Program-made: the position numbers and the translations under genes | The notes under the pieces: generated by a model | What the model saw: only the letters and a program-made list of their open reading frames with translations | What the model was told of the DNA's origin: nothing | Databases searched by the model: none | NCBI GenBank assembly: GCA_030737875.1 | Contig: CM060910.1 | Location: 620,695,303-620,759,302, forward strand | Source: Allium sativum | Lineage: Eukaryota; Streptophyta; Magnoliopsida; Asparagales; Amaryllidaceae | DNA: 64,000 nucleotides | Reading direction: 5' to 3' | Part shown: piece by piece, positions 10,551-21,894 of the stretch | Layout: every line of letters starts with the position of its first letter | How positions within the stretch are numbered: position 1 is the stretch's first letter

Positions 10551-13023
10551 TTAGCCCATTATGACCATAGTTGGACATGGTAATGAATTGGATTACTCAA
10601 CCTAATTTAATCCATAAGGATTGTGTGATTATGAACTTGATTTAGGGTAAGTAAAACTGGATGGATAGTGGGTGGGTTAAGTAAAATAGAGGGGGTGGGT
10701 AATATTTACATATCGGCCTATGAGCTTAACCCAATAAGGTTATGTAATTAAAGACACCTAGTGGTATACATAACCGGTGGGAAATATAATAAGGTTATGT
10801 AATTAAAGACATACTTGTAGGGTAAGCATAACATGTAGAAATGATAGAATTAGATATGCTTAATAATCTTCTAGATAAACAACGATAAGTTGTAGCAACG
10901 ATGTAAATTGAATTTATGATTAAATGAGAAAGAATGAGGAAAACTTATAAAATAAATAAGTTATATTTAATCATAAATGGTAAGTGACATGTTAATTAGA
11001 AAACATGTGAATTGAGATATACTTAACAACGTATTAAGGAGAACATGTTATTGTAAGGATGTAACCAAGAAAGAATATAAAATAGATTGTGGATTACAGA
11101 CCTTGGGCCACAATTTAGAAAATAACATGTTTTGGGCTTATTAGTAAAATTAAATGAATTAAGTTCTATGACTGATATTAATAAGCAAGAGAAACTTGGT
11201 AATTTGAATAAGAATTCAATATGAATGGGAATAACTAAGTTAAATGGAAACCCGATAAGGTAAGGAAAGCGCGTAAAAGAATGTTTAGACATAGGGTCTA
11301 AAAACATATTAAAGAAAGGAGCTTGGACCAGTCCATACGTTTGAGGATGAATAACCCAACAGGGTAGATCATCGAGGTGTTATATGAAACGAGGGGAGCG
11401 CACATTCATTTGATTGTTATGACGACTCCAAAGGAATGGGAAGGGGAAGCACGCGACTTCATGAAGCATGTAAGGTGCTCCTAGTAGTCCTCTGTGCGGT
11501 GACAGATGTCTTAGGCTGTATTCGCAGAGGTTGGGTCTGCGCGTAACTACTAGGTGGGTGGGTCTTGACTGCGGGTGTATCTACGCAGTCAGAATGCTAT
11601 GACGAGGTTACACCAGGGTGATTTGACGGTTACCTCACGAGGAGGTAGTGAGGGTCACGACCAACAAGGATAGTAGACCATCGGATATCTATCATCGACA
11701 GTCAGCGGGATGCGGAAAGATTAGAGCTAAACCCAAGATATCATTTCACCTTTCACTATCAAGGTACGGGGTAAAGGGTAGACGCCACATGGATGTTTAG
11801 ATTGGTTATTATTAGGGGTGGTCAGTTGGCTCTGTAGTCTTTACTAGTTGAGGGAGGGGCCGAGGTGGGGCCATAGCCACCATGAAAAACAGACCCTAGG
11901 ATTACCTGTATTTGAAGGCACTTAAAGGTGGCCTGTACAAATATGGAAAAGCTCCCGACCGAGTTCCATGTTTCTTGTTTAGCCCTGCAACAAAACTCGG
12001 TGCACATTAGAGGACGTGCGATAGAGGCATTGAGCTACAATTACAGTACATACGTGGGACAGTCTAGATACATGCATATCTGCTCTGGGTGGTGTATTGT
12101 AGACTGGAGGGCATAATTCCAATAAGGAATCTGATTCCATCAATGGTGGCAGTTCATACGCTTACGTAGCGTAGAATATGCGGAACGTAACATTTTATAT
12201 AGGGATCCGTACGTCACTCCGGTGTAGGATGAGGGAATGCATTCACTATGGTGGATACCTGCGAGTGGGGTACCACGGGGTGTATCTCAATATTGAGGGA
12301 TAACATATATTGTATTAGGTGAATCCATAGGAAAGTAAATGGGTATGATTCACGTATAAGCCTTGAGTGCTATTAAGTAACCTAATAATCAAGAAAATGT
12401 AATGGAAAGGTATCAGTAGGGATCATTCTATTTCTGATATACTAGTATCAGTGCGGTGCAGAGAAATGTATTTAAGAAGCAAAATATATCATGTTCATCT
12501 TATCTTGCTCAGTTCACACTTGTTATTGTTACTGTTATCTTATTCTTCTAGTTTTATATACCTACCATGATTCTTTTGTTTATTTATATTTAAAAGTAAC
12601 TGGACTCGCCAGACTTTATGTCTGACCCTTTTGTTTCCTCTTCTCTCCCTTCCTTTTCCCCCCAGGTTCCCAGGGTGGAAGTGATTAGAGTTGATTTGGA
12701 TTCTTTCAGCTTAGCTTGGATTTTGGATATAAATGTACTGCTTTGACTTTTTGTCAACTCTCTTGTGGCTTTGCAAGGTAAATATGGTTCTATGATTTTG
12801 TACTCTGATATTTTTAGCAAGACAGAATATTAATGTAATTAGTTACTTATGATGTAAGCTCAGTATTTGGGACCATGATGTTTTGATTTAAACAAAGTTT
12901 TTAACTCCGCTGCTATTTAACATGTTTGTCTTGTGCTATTATGTTCTTATTTACCTATAACACTTCACGAAACTTAATGCATTCCCTTAGTGAGTGACAT
13001 TAACGGACGTGGGGTGTCACATT

Positions 13024-13035
13024 TGGTATCAGAGC
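13024..13035 (+). promoter_or_regulatory. primer-binding site, family A (int1)
   Basis: TGGTATCAGAGC, complementary to the 3' end of plant initiator-Met tRNA, lies two bases after the LTR1 end. It would prime minus-strand cDNA synthesis. Confidence 0.95.
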
Positions 13036-13315
13036 ATATGGTTATAAGATCGGATAAAGTATTTTGAAAATGGTTTTCAAAAAGGTCTAAAAAATAAAGT
13101 AGTTTAAAATAAAAAGTCTATTTTTGAAAAGCATATTTCCCAAAGCCATAAATATCTTCTTGATTCTCCGCTTGATTTCTTTTCCTTTTTGATCAGGGAA
13201 CTGTTTCCTTTCGAAAGGGTATCCCTATTTCGGCATGGTTCCGGAGGCATGTTAAACTACGGTACGTGTCGAAGGGCAAAGAAGTGCCCAACCTCCATCT
13301 TTAGCTGTAACACCC
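13036..13315 (+). pseudogene. family A int1, 5' leader and gag start region
   Basis: Non-coding leader with a pyrimidine tract, then a possible gag start (ATG in CGGCATGGTTCC, about 13235) that stops at once. It is colinear with 56853-57125. It ends in TTAGC (13311-13315), the target duplication of element B; the family A sequence resumes at 27721. Confidence 0.75.
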
Positions 13316-13576
13316 TGTATTTTCTGTGAACATAAGAGTAAAAAATCAAAGAATAAGTAAAATGTAACAAAATAATTAAGGTAAACGGGTTATGCCATTG
13401 TGTTCGTCTTGAAATTCTGCTTTGGAATAGAGTCCAAGTTTGCGTAAATCGGACTCCGTATGGAGAAGTTATGGCCTTCAGAAGTTTCAATAAACCAGGC
13501 CGAAATTCAAAATTCAGTTTTCGAAATTCAAAATAGACACCCGGGCTGTGCGGGAAAATTCCCGCCCAGGACCCAG

Positions 13577-13652
13577 GTCGACACTAGGGCCGACCTAGGG
13601 GTTGACCTGGGTACACAGGTCGACACTAGGGCCGACCTTAGGGTCGACCTCC
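13577..13652. promoter_or_regulatory. GTCGAC motif cluster, B 5' LTR
   Basis: GGTCGACAC…GCCGACC…GGTCGACAC…GGTCGACC form a tandemly duplicated array about 140 bp upstream of the TATA-like box. The 3' LTR copy (19469-19506) has lost one unit. Confidence 0.7.
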
Positions 13653-13788
13653 CCCTGTTTTCCCAGATCCAGCTCTGACATGTTCTACCATGTGTCACTC
13701 TCTGATTCGCTGTGTGATGTGGTCTGCTGCTCTAGACAATTCTGATGGCTTCTGGACTGATCTGAAGGCTCTAAATTACCCTATTCTC

Positions 13789-13798
13789 CTATTTAATC
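13789..13798 (+). promoter_or_regulatory. TATA-like box, B LTR
   Basis: CTATTTAATC, or CTATTTAAAC in the 3' LTR at 19647-19656, is followed by a C-rich leader (CACCCCCAAACC). It sits at the position of the family A TATA box. The 3' LTR copy points toward palindrome P. Confidence 0.55.
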
Positions 13799-14044
13799 AC
13801 CCCCAAACCTAGCTTTCTCCCCACACAATTTCATCCCGCCATTACTCTGCCTCTATTCTAATTAAAAATAAAAATGGCATCGCTACTATGCTAGAATCAA
13901 AACTAGAACTAGTGCATCTTCTTCCAATCTGAATAGAGTTAAAAGAGAACAACAATTTTCTAATCTAATCGATAGTCTACGCCAAAGGAGCTCTATTCAG
14001 TGTTAGAATATAGATCCCAGAAATCAAGATTTACATTTTCAATA

Positions 14045-14203
14045 GTGAGTACAATTATTTTCAGATATGATATTTACTAATTATCTTAACATTTTTGTGA
14101 ATCAGGATCAGAGGTTATGCTTACATTTCTGTGGATCTATCTTGTTAATGTTATTGTGACTGTTCTGTAATCTTTTCCCTCTTTTCGTCCTTTTTGTTTA
14201 TAG
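14045..14203 (+). other. probable leader intron, B 5' LTR
   Basis: Donor GTGAGTAC at 14045, a pyrimidine-rich tract, and acceptor TTTGTTTATAG ending 14203: 159 nt. The 3' LTR keeps both sites at 19904-20061 (158 nt). The position matches probable introns in the LTRs of A and B'. There is no transcript evidence. Confidence 0.5.
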
Positions 14204-14815
14204 CTAGGCTACCATGAGCTTTCGCCAAATCTCATAAGGGATTAATGCACGAACGCTAAATTTGGGGACAAAAAATGGATAGTGCATAATAGACATAATT
14301 GATCTTTGACTGATTTGAGAAAAGGGACATATGTTGTAAATTAGATCTAGATCTGTGTATACTCTGTAATTTGGAAGAAGAGGAATCATTATATGATAAC
14401 ATGTGACTTAAAACTTAGGGACATAATACATATAAAAATTAAGATCTGATTTTGAGATGTTATAATTTAAAGATCTAGACTTTTGGGGTAAACTTTATGT
14501 AACGATTCATGACTTGAAAACGAAATATGTGACTTAGGCGTAGAGACCTATATCATAATAGGATAACTATCAATGTGAATACACCTAAAAGTGGATTTTT
14601 GGATATTTGGCATTAAAGGCTATAATTTGGCATAATTCATATGGTATATCATGATTTGGGCTTTTAGAGAATATTCTGTACTGTGCAAAGTTTAGCTAAA
14701 GATTTGGGCATATGTTGTATTATGAATTACGACCATGATTTAGGCATGTAAGTTTAGGCTAAATTTATGATTAGACAAGATATGTAAATAGAGTTTTAGA
14801 AATATATAATCTATT

Positions 14816-14965
14816 GAATTGCATAATCTGCTAAATCTGTTATCTGCTAAATCTGTTGAATTGCCTAATCTGCTAAATCTGTTGAATTGACAAATCTGCT
14901 AAACCAGTTATCTGCTAAATCTGTTGAATCGCCTAATCTGCTAGATCTGTTATCTGTTGAATTTC
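14816..14965 (+). repeat. CTGCTAAATCTGTT minisatellite in B 5' LTR
   Basis: Short degenerate tandem units built from AATCTGCTAAATCTGTTGA with periods near 20-30 bp. The matching block in the 3' LTR is at about 25509-25672. Confidence 0.85.
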
Positions 14966-15130
14966 CTAATCTGTTGAAAGCTGGATAATTGTAATCTGTA
15001 GGATCAATCTAAAATTGAGCAAAACATGTTAATAGAACTTTGGATAATTTGACGCAACTTGTAAAGGAGTTAAATCTGTTAAATGGACATAATTAGGCTT
15101 ATATTTTCTATAATGGAATAAATTGGCTAT

Positions 15131-15338
15131 GACACGAGGTTAGACTCCATTTGCGGTAGAAGCCTGCCCGGAACCAACCGGCTTAACCAGCAACCGCAAA
15201 CTGTCAGTCTAACGTGAGAGGTCGTAGGCATAACTAAAATATGCTTAGACACGAGGTTAGGTCTGGCTTGTGCAGAAGTCTACCCGGAACCGCCCGGCAT
15301 ATCCAGCGGCCACAAGCTACCGACCTAATGTGAGAGGT
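15131..15338 (+). repeat. tandem pair of hairpin modules (B 5' LTR)
   Basis: Module 1 (15131-15222) has stems TTAGACT/AGTCTAA and TTTGCGG/CCGCAAA with apex CCGGAACCAACCGG. Module 2 (15248-15338) has TTAGGTC/GACCTAA and CTTGTG/CACAAG with apex CCGGAACCGCCCGG. The copies in the 3' LTR are at 25831-25922 and 25948-26039. Confidence 0.85.
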
Positions 15339-15984
15339 ATGTGCATTAATATTTAATTAATGCAAACCAGAGATAAATATGATGTCTAAAAACGTGTTGG
15401 TGGATAAGATTAAACCAACTGGACTTGTGAATCTAATAAACCCGTTTCGTGAATCTGTATGCCCAATACATAGACAATCTGTAAGTCTGTTAAAACTGTA
15501 CATCTGATCCGTTAGTCTGAAACTTGTTAACTTGATTGTCTCATCTGTGAACTAGTAAATCCGAACTCTGTATGTCTGAAACTTGTAAACAAGTTAATCT
15601 AAAATATGTTAGTCTGGGGACACAAGGTTAGGAGGGGAAATACTTGTGTCGTCATCTGTTGTTTGGGACCCAGATTAGTCAGTAACCCTTTCCGGTATCA
15701 AAACTTTGACCCCACGCTATGTAGGGGTCCGGGGACGCTTACTGAACTAATTATAAGCGGTTCATTCTGATAATGGCGAGGGGTGTTGATGGTGCGTTCC
15801 AACCGAGTCATGTGCATGCATGGAACCGGTCTACTCTGAGGATGTAAGACACCGTGACATCTGCAAATAGCTCTGTGCCAATATGTTTCCACTGTAGGGA
15901 GTGATACACCCTACTATGGGGCCGACACAGGGTATTTATGTATTAGGGAGCCGATTGATTGGGGTAGGACTTAGGGTACACTTT

Positions 15985-16375
15985 GTTCTGTCTGTTTCTG
16001 TTGGTACCGTCTGTTTCTGTTGGGTCGTAACACCTATCTGTTTCTGCGTGGTACCGTCTGTTGGGGTGGTAAAGGCCTATTACTAGTGTACACCTAATTC
16101 TAACATTCTGTTTCTGTAGGGATTATTCTGTTTCCGTCTCTGATTCCGTTTCCGATTCTGTTTCCGTACCTTCCGTCTGTTAGGGTGGTAAAGGCCCATT
16201 AGTTGGGTGGCAAAGGCCCATTATTAGTATTTTGTTTCCATACCTTCTGTCTATTAGGGTGGTAAAGGCCCATTATTAGTATTCTGCTTCTGTACCTTCT
16301 GTCTATTGTGGTGGTGAAGGCCCATTACTAGCATTTTGTTTCTGTATAGATTATTCTGTTTCGATTCTGTTTCAG
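15985..16375 (+). repeat. CTGTTTC / GGTGGTAAAGGCCCATTA tandem repeats
   Basis: Degenerate units of roughly 50-65 bp combine CTGTTTCYGT with GGTGGTAAAGGCCCATTA. The 3' LTR copy is at about 26695-27105 and differs in unit number. No coding signature. Confidence 0.8.
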
Positions 16376-16995
16376 TTTAGACATTAGGGTAACAACTAAC
16401 CCTGTTATACTAGTATTATTGTAGAGAAGTAAGATGTAAGTAAGGAACATAACTTGGTTTACATCATTCTGTTTCTTCTATTAATTTAAAGTATATCTGC
16501 TATTCCTGTTGATGTAATCTCTCATCCAGCTTTATTTACATGTCATGATAATATTATTTGTATATATGCTGGTATTCACTGGGCTCGCCAGACTTTATGT
16601 CTGACCTCGTTTGTTTTCGCCACTTTTCTTTCCGTCCCCCCATGTGCTCAGGGTGGAAACATAGGAGCTTGATTCTGATTCTCTCTGCTTGAATTGCTTG
16701 GAGTATTCCTTGTCTTTGACTCTATCTTTTCTGGCAGTTTATGTTGGGGATTATGGCTTTGAAACTTTACATTCTGAAGGATTTTGTATAAGACTGGTAA
16801 TTGTGTACTTGAGTTTTGGTATTGTGATTTATAAAGATGTAACCAAACTTATTTATGCTTCTGCTGTAATAAAGTTATAATTTTTCAAGTACTACTTATC
16901 TGTCTTGTAATATTCTGTTCAGTTTACTAAAACACTCTATCAAAGTTAAGGCATTCCCTTTGTGAGTGACCTTAATGGAGTTGGGGTGTTACACT

Positions 16996-17007
16996 TGGTA
17001 TCAGAGG
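16996..17007 (+). promoter_or_regulatory. primer-binding site, element B
   Basis: TGGTATCAGAGG follows the 5' LTR end after two bases. It differs from the initiator-Met complement at the last base. Confidence 0.9.
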
Positions 17008-17172
17008 TGAAGGTTACCAGATTTGATAAAAAGTTCTTGAAAACTATTTTCAAAAAGGTTTAAAAAGGAGGTATTTTCAAAAGTAGAGTTTATTTTGAAA
17101 AACATAATCCCAAAGCCATATGCCTATCTTTCTATCCTTTGTTTTGAATCTTTCCTTTTCTTTCGTTTTAGC

Positions 17173-18129
17173 ATGTCTGGGGATCTTAACCTTCCGGCGG
17201 GCGTACCGATACCTGGCTGGTTCAGGAGGTGCCTAGAAGCTAGGGCCAATGATGCAGGCCCAGCAGATGCCCCTCCTACCCCAACTGCAGCGGTTCCTCC
17301 TCCTCCTCCGCACGTGAATACTTTCCCGAAGATATGTAGAGACATTTGAGCCATGGGTGGGAAGAACTTTAATGGAACTAAATCCTTCGTGGAGGCAAGG
17401 AACTGGTTCAAAGAAACTGAGGATTTGTTTATTATCTTCGAGGTGGACGATAGGCAGAAGATATAGTTGGCGGTATAGTTGCTTAAGGACGAAGCTTCTT
17501 TTTGGTAGGAGGTCACAAATGGAGAGAGTCCGGTAGAGAAATGGATGGATTTCAGGCAATGGTACGAAATGAAATTTCTCTCACAAGCGGAAGAGAGTCT
17601 ATACATAGAGAGGTTCTTGGCGTTGAAGCAGGGGAATTTATCAGTGAGAGAATACGTCAACAAGTTTAATCAGTTGGCGAGATTCGGCTTAGATTTGGTA
17701 AATACACCACATAAGAAGGCACTAAGGTTTGCTAAAGGTTTGAATGAGCCGCTACACGGATTGGCAATGTCCCACATTCCTATGGGGGCTACCTTCGAGA
17801 AATTAGTTGACATGGCATTGATGCATGAAGAGGAAACCAAAAGTGAGAAGAAAGAAGAAAAGCTTGAAGGACCACAGAACAAGAAGGTGGGGCCCAAAAA
17901 GGAAACACAAAAGAAGGATGAGAAGTCTGAAGACAAGAAGGAGAAGAAGTGCTTTACTTATGGAAGCTCGACTCATCTGAACAAGGATTGCAGAAAGAGG
18001 AAGGGTACTTGCTTCAACTGTGGTGAGATGGGATACTTCACTAGGGACTGCCCGAGGAAACGAGGGCAGGGGCAGAGGACAGGTCCTACTTCTGGAAGGC
18101 AGGCGAATACCCTCGAGGCTGGCGGATAG
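17173..18129 (+). pseudogene. gag: element B gag, one frame with four in-frame stops
   Basis: A single frame runs from the ATG at 17173 (MSGDLNLPAG, then a Pro/Ala-rich stretch) to the terminal TAG near 18127. It is broken by TGA at 17347 and TAG at 17464, 17476 and 17506. The part after 17545 holds a chromovirus-like capsid region (RFLALKQGNLSVREYVNKFN), a Lys/Glu-rich linker and two zinc knuckles. Gag forms the particle and binds element RNA. Knuckle 1 (17950-17991) reads C-x2-Y-x4-H-x4-C and knuckle 2 (18010-18051) C-x2-C-x4-Y-x4-C, so each lacks one ligand. All four stops are explained by C-to-T changes on one strand or the other. There is no pol behind it. Confidence 0.9.
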
Positions 18130-19200
18130 GGTAGAAATAGGAAAACTTTCTGTAGAAGGGTTAATTTCCTTATCTGATTATTGAGTTAAAACTCTCTTTG
18201 ATTCTAGCATTTTGATTCTGTAATTGAAACTCTGCACTTTAATACTAGTCTTGTTTCTGATTCCATTATAGTCTCAAACCGCATGAGGGTTACGACTCAT
18301 CTGTTTGTGATAAGTTGGGGTTTGAAGGTATCTGTGTTGGGCGTTAAGTTGACTATGACGCATACATTCTGGGTTTTTATCATGCTTAGTTTCCTAAGAA
18401 TCATTTGGTAATCTGATCTGTACCAGTAGTCTGTAAGTATCTGAATATTTCTGATAAGGTTAAGGGTTTTTACTCGAAGCGTGAAGTAGATTTCCAGTCC
18501 GGCATTGTTTAATGGGAGTAATTCACTGGGTGTCAATCCGATGTTGATTTCGCTCTTCGGGGTTGATACTTAGGGAATTATTTTCTTAAACGATGTCTAA
18601 TAGGAACAGAGCTCTTGTTTTAATCGTACTTGCTTCTTTCACTCTATTGTATCATATCGATCGAATCTTCGACCTTTAGGTAAAAACTAATGGGTGTAAA
18701 CATGTGTTTGAGACATGTTATGTTTGATGGTTGCAAGTGGATGCAAGTGATTGCTCGTGGTTGCTCGTGGATGCATATACACACACTAGGCACTAGATCG
18801 GCTCAAAAACACTCTCATACTGCATATGGATGTGCGTGCATTTCTAAAATTTTTATGGATGCAAAATGGTTGATTCAGTACATGGATGTTGCATATGAAT
18901 GAACGGTTGTGCACTCATATAGAAACGATATGTATCAAATAGGAAAATTGCATACATGTTCGAGTCATGGCACTGACATAATTCGCATTAAGGAGGTCAA
19001 CTGAATCATTGGACCGCCTGATCTTTGCATTAGATAAGGAAAATATACACACACTTTTGCATATGTTCATACAACGTTAGAAGTTTCTAAGGACAATGGA
19101 TTCTTGTGGATGATGGTTGAGTAGATGGGTGATTGGACGGTAGGACACATTCATCTTAACTTGAAGATTTCGGCGAAGAAATCCTTTAAGGAGGGGAGAA
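18130..19200 (+). other. element B remnant after gag, 3' untranslated part and polypurine tract
   Basis: 18250-18370 resembles the segment before the protease remnant of family A (GTCTCAAACC…TACGACTCAT). No pol domain remains. 18690-19200 is homologous to the 3' tails of family A (48116-48569 and 58200-58689), including TGCTCGTGGATGCATATAC. The tail ends with the dyad ATTTCGGCGAAGAAAT and the polypurine tract AAGGAGGGGAGAA (19188-19200), the plus-strand primer. Confidence 0.8.
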
Positions 19201-21894
19201 TGTAACACCCTGTATTTTATGTGAACATAAGAGTAACAAATCAGAGATTAATTAAATTGTAACAGAATAATTAAGGGAAACGGGTTACGCCATGTGTTTG
19301 TCTCAAAATTCTGCTAGGAATAGAATCCAAGTTTGAGTAAATCAAACTCCGTATGAAGAAGATATGACCTTCAGAAGTTTCAATAAACCAGGCCGAAATT
19401 CAAAATTCAGATTTCGAAATTCAAAACAGACACCCGGGCTGGGCTGGAAAATTCCCGCCCAGGACCCAGGTCAACACTAGGGTCGACCTGGGTACACGGG
19501 TCGACCTCCCCCCTGTTTTCCCAAATCCAGCTCTGACCTGTTCTGCCATGTGTCGCTCTCTGATTCGCTATGTGATGTGGCCTGCTGCTCTGGGCTATTC
19601 TGATGGCTTCTGGACTGATCTGAAGGCTCTAAATTACTCTATTCTCCTATTTAAACACCCCCAAACCTAGCTTTCTCCCCCACACAATTTCATTCTGCCT
19701 ATACTCTTCCTCTATTCTAATTAAAAATAAAAATGGCGTCGCTACTCTGCTAGAATCAAAACTAGAACTAGTGCATCTTCTTCCAATCTGAATAGAGTTA
19801 AAAGAGAACAACTATTTTCTAATCTAATAGATAGTCTACACCATAGGAGCGCTATTCAATGTCAGAATACAGATCCCAGAAATCAAGATTTACCTTTTCA
19901 ATAGTGAGTACGGTTATTTTCAGATATGAAATTTAATAATTATCTTGACATTTTTGTGAATCTGGATCTGAGGTTATGCCTACTTTTCTGTGGATCTATC
20001 TTGTTTAAATTATTGTGACTGTTATGTATCTTTTCCCTCTTTTCTTCCTTTTTGTTTATAGCCAGGCTACCACGAGCCTATGCCAAATCTCATAAGGGAT
20101 TAACACACGAACGCTAAATTTTGGGACAAATAATGGATAGTGCATAATTGACATAACTGATCTTTACTGATTTGAGAAAAGGGACATATGTTGTAAATTA
20201 GATCTAGATCTGTGTGTACTCTATAATTTGGAAGAAGAGGAATCATTGTATGATAACATGTGACTTGAAACTTAGTGTAACACCCCACGTCCGTTAGTGT
20301 CACTCACAAAGGGAATGCACTAAGTTCTGTGGAGCATTTAGGGTAAAAGATGCAGATAAATTACAAGACAGACAGAAATTAAACAGCGGAAAATAAAACT
20401 TTGCTTTATTGATAAAATAGTTTGTACAATGGTTTCTTTACAATATCAGAGTATCATCTGTCTTACAAAATAAAGAAGCATAAAAATAACATTTATATTC
20501 CCTGATTTTAGAAAGAGCCAGCCATAGCATCTGAAAAGAGAATCCAAGCAAACTTCGACGAATCTTCAAGCTGGGAAAGAGTGGCAGTCCAACTTAACCT
20601 GAGCTAAACTATTCCCTCCTTTACTACCTGGGGGGGGGGGGGGGGACGGAAGAAAAGAAGACGAAAGAAAAACAGAGTCAGACATAAAGCCTGAGTAAGT
20701 TCACTAACTTCTAGCATGTGAACATGGAAAAACAAAACGACATGAATTAACTGAATACAAGATTACACCATGACGATAGGGTCAACAAGATTAGACAAGG
20801 TAATCACAAGATATGCTAAGATAAGATTAACTGGATACGCTCTAATACTTTCGCCGCTTCGCTATTTCCTTGTTATATTGGTTTCTATATCTCCGCACCA
20901 CCTAACTAGTGTCCCAACTAGTAACGATAACGTGATCCCAATCCCTGTATTTTCCATTGCCTTCAAGCATCCATTTATTATTTATTACCTAGATCTAATC
21001 TAGGGTTTTCTATCCAGTGCTTCCTAGATTCAACTAAAGTTTACGCTATCTGCTGAACGCTTCTCGGATTCAGGATTTATGCCACCTAGTTCAACTAGGT
21101 TTTATGCTACCTGTCGAACGATGCCCCCAAGTCTAGGACACACTACCTAGAGTGATATATGTTCCTATACTTCCCCACGCATGTATCGCAAATCGTTATC
21201 GCTTGTCTAGATGCACATGTCCCATAATGTGCGGTCCGAGTCATGTGTCAGGGCAAATCAAGGAATACAGAACTCGGTCGGGAGCTTTCAGATATCTGCC
21301 GATGCAGATGCTAAGATCTGTTTTTGTTCCAGTGGCTATGGTCCCACTTGACCCCTCCCTCAACTAATGAAAGGCACACCTTGTAAAATGAGAACTATAC
21401 GCCGGCCCCCGGTGCCTCTCTATCCTATGGCCATCCTCACCCATAACTAGATATCAAGTATATGGTCTTTTAGAGTTCTCCGCCTTTCCGCTTCACGTAT
21501 CTCGATTGACTCAAGATGGATGGTAGACGACGAGTCGCTATCACAGGGCTATTGTTTGCTCGCCGAATCACGCCGGTCCATCCTGGTCTTTAGGTTGCCA
21601 TGTATTGCAACCAAGGCATACCCCTGGTTCTTCTACGCAGACCTTAACCTCTGTGGGCCCAGGCGGATCATCTGCAGCCTCACAAAGGGATACCAAGAGT
21701 ACCCTCACGTCCCCTCGAAGCCTCGGGCTTCGTAACTCAATTCGTTGGAGCCTTCTTCCTACTTAGACGGACATTCGCTCCTTCACGTGTTATACTAAGA
21801 ATTACTACTTAGTTTTACTAACTAAGATTTACCACTTAGTTTTCAGAATCGTTGTTTCCTTAACTAAGGTTTATTACTTAGTTCCCTTTCCCGT

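Larger units (their letters stand above)
8886..13021 (+). mobile_element. family A LTR1 (lacks its first ~167 bp)
   Basis: The 4136 bp are colinear with LTR2 (48570-56838 minus its insertion) and with LTR3. The 3' end is GGGGTGTCACA at 13021, followed after two bases by the primer-binding site. The first 167 bp present in LTR3 (58690-58856) are missing. Promoter, probable leader intron and two hairpin modules are listed separately. All open frames inside are short and lack signatures. The polyadenylation signal seen in LTR0 has decayed here. Confidence 0.9.
13316..16993 (+). mobile_element. element B 5' LTR
   Basis: It starts TGTAACACCCTG and ends GGGTGTTACA, followed by the primer-binding site. 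It is colinear with the 3' LTR once P is removed, with scattered substitutions and small indels (for example one fewer GTCTGTTTCTG unit near 15990). The intact target word AACTTAGGGACATA at about 14418 is the empty-site equivalent of the palindrome insertion. AATAAA is at 16868-16873. Confidence 0.95.

Noticed and set aside
12541..12700. CAGACTTTATGTCTG hairpin considered as a transcription terminator
   Set aside because: Plant Pol II does not use such hairpins. It is a conserved LTR motif upstream of the polyadenylation region and its role is unknown.
15985..16375. Regularly spaced repeats in B considered as a CRISPR array
   Set aside because: The genome is plant-like, units are degenerate and lack unique spacers, and they lie in an LTR. 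They are minisatellites.
17124..17663. 179-codon minus-strand frame opposite the B gag
   Set aside because: It is a shadow of the gag sense frame, which carries recognisable gag motifs.
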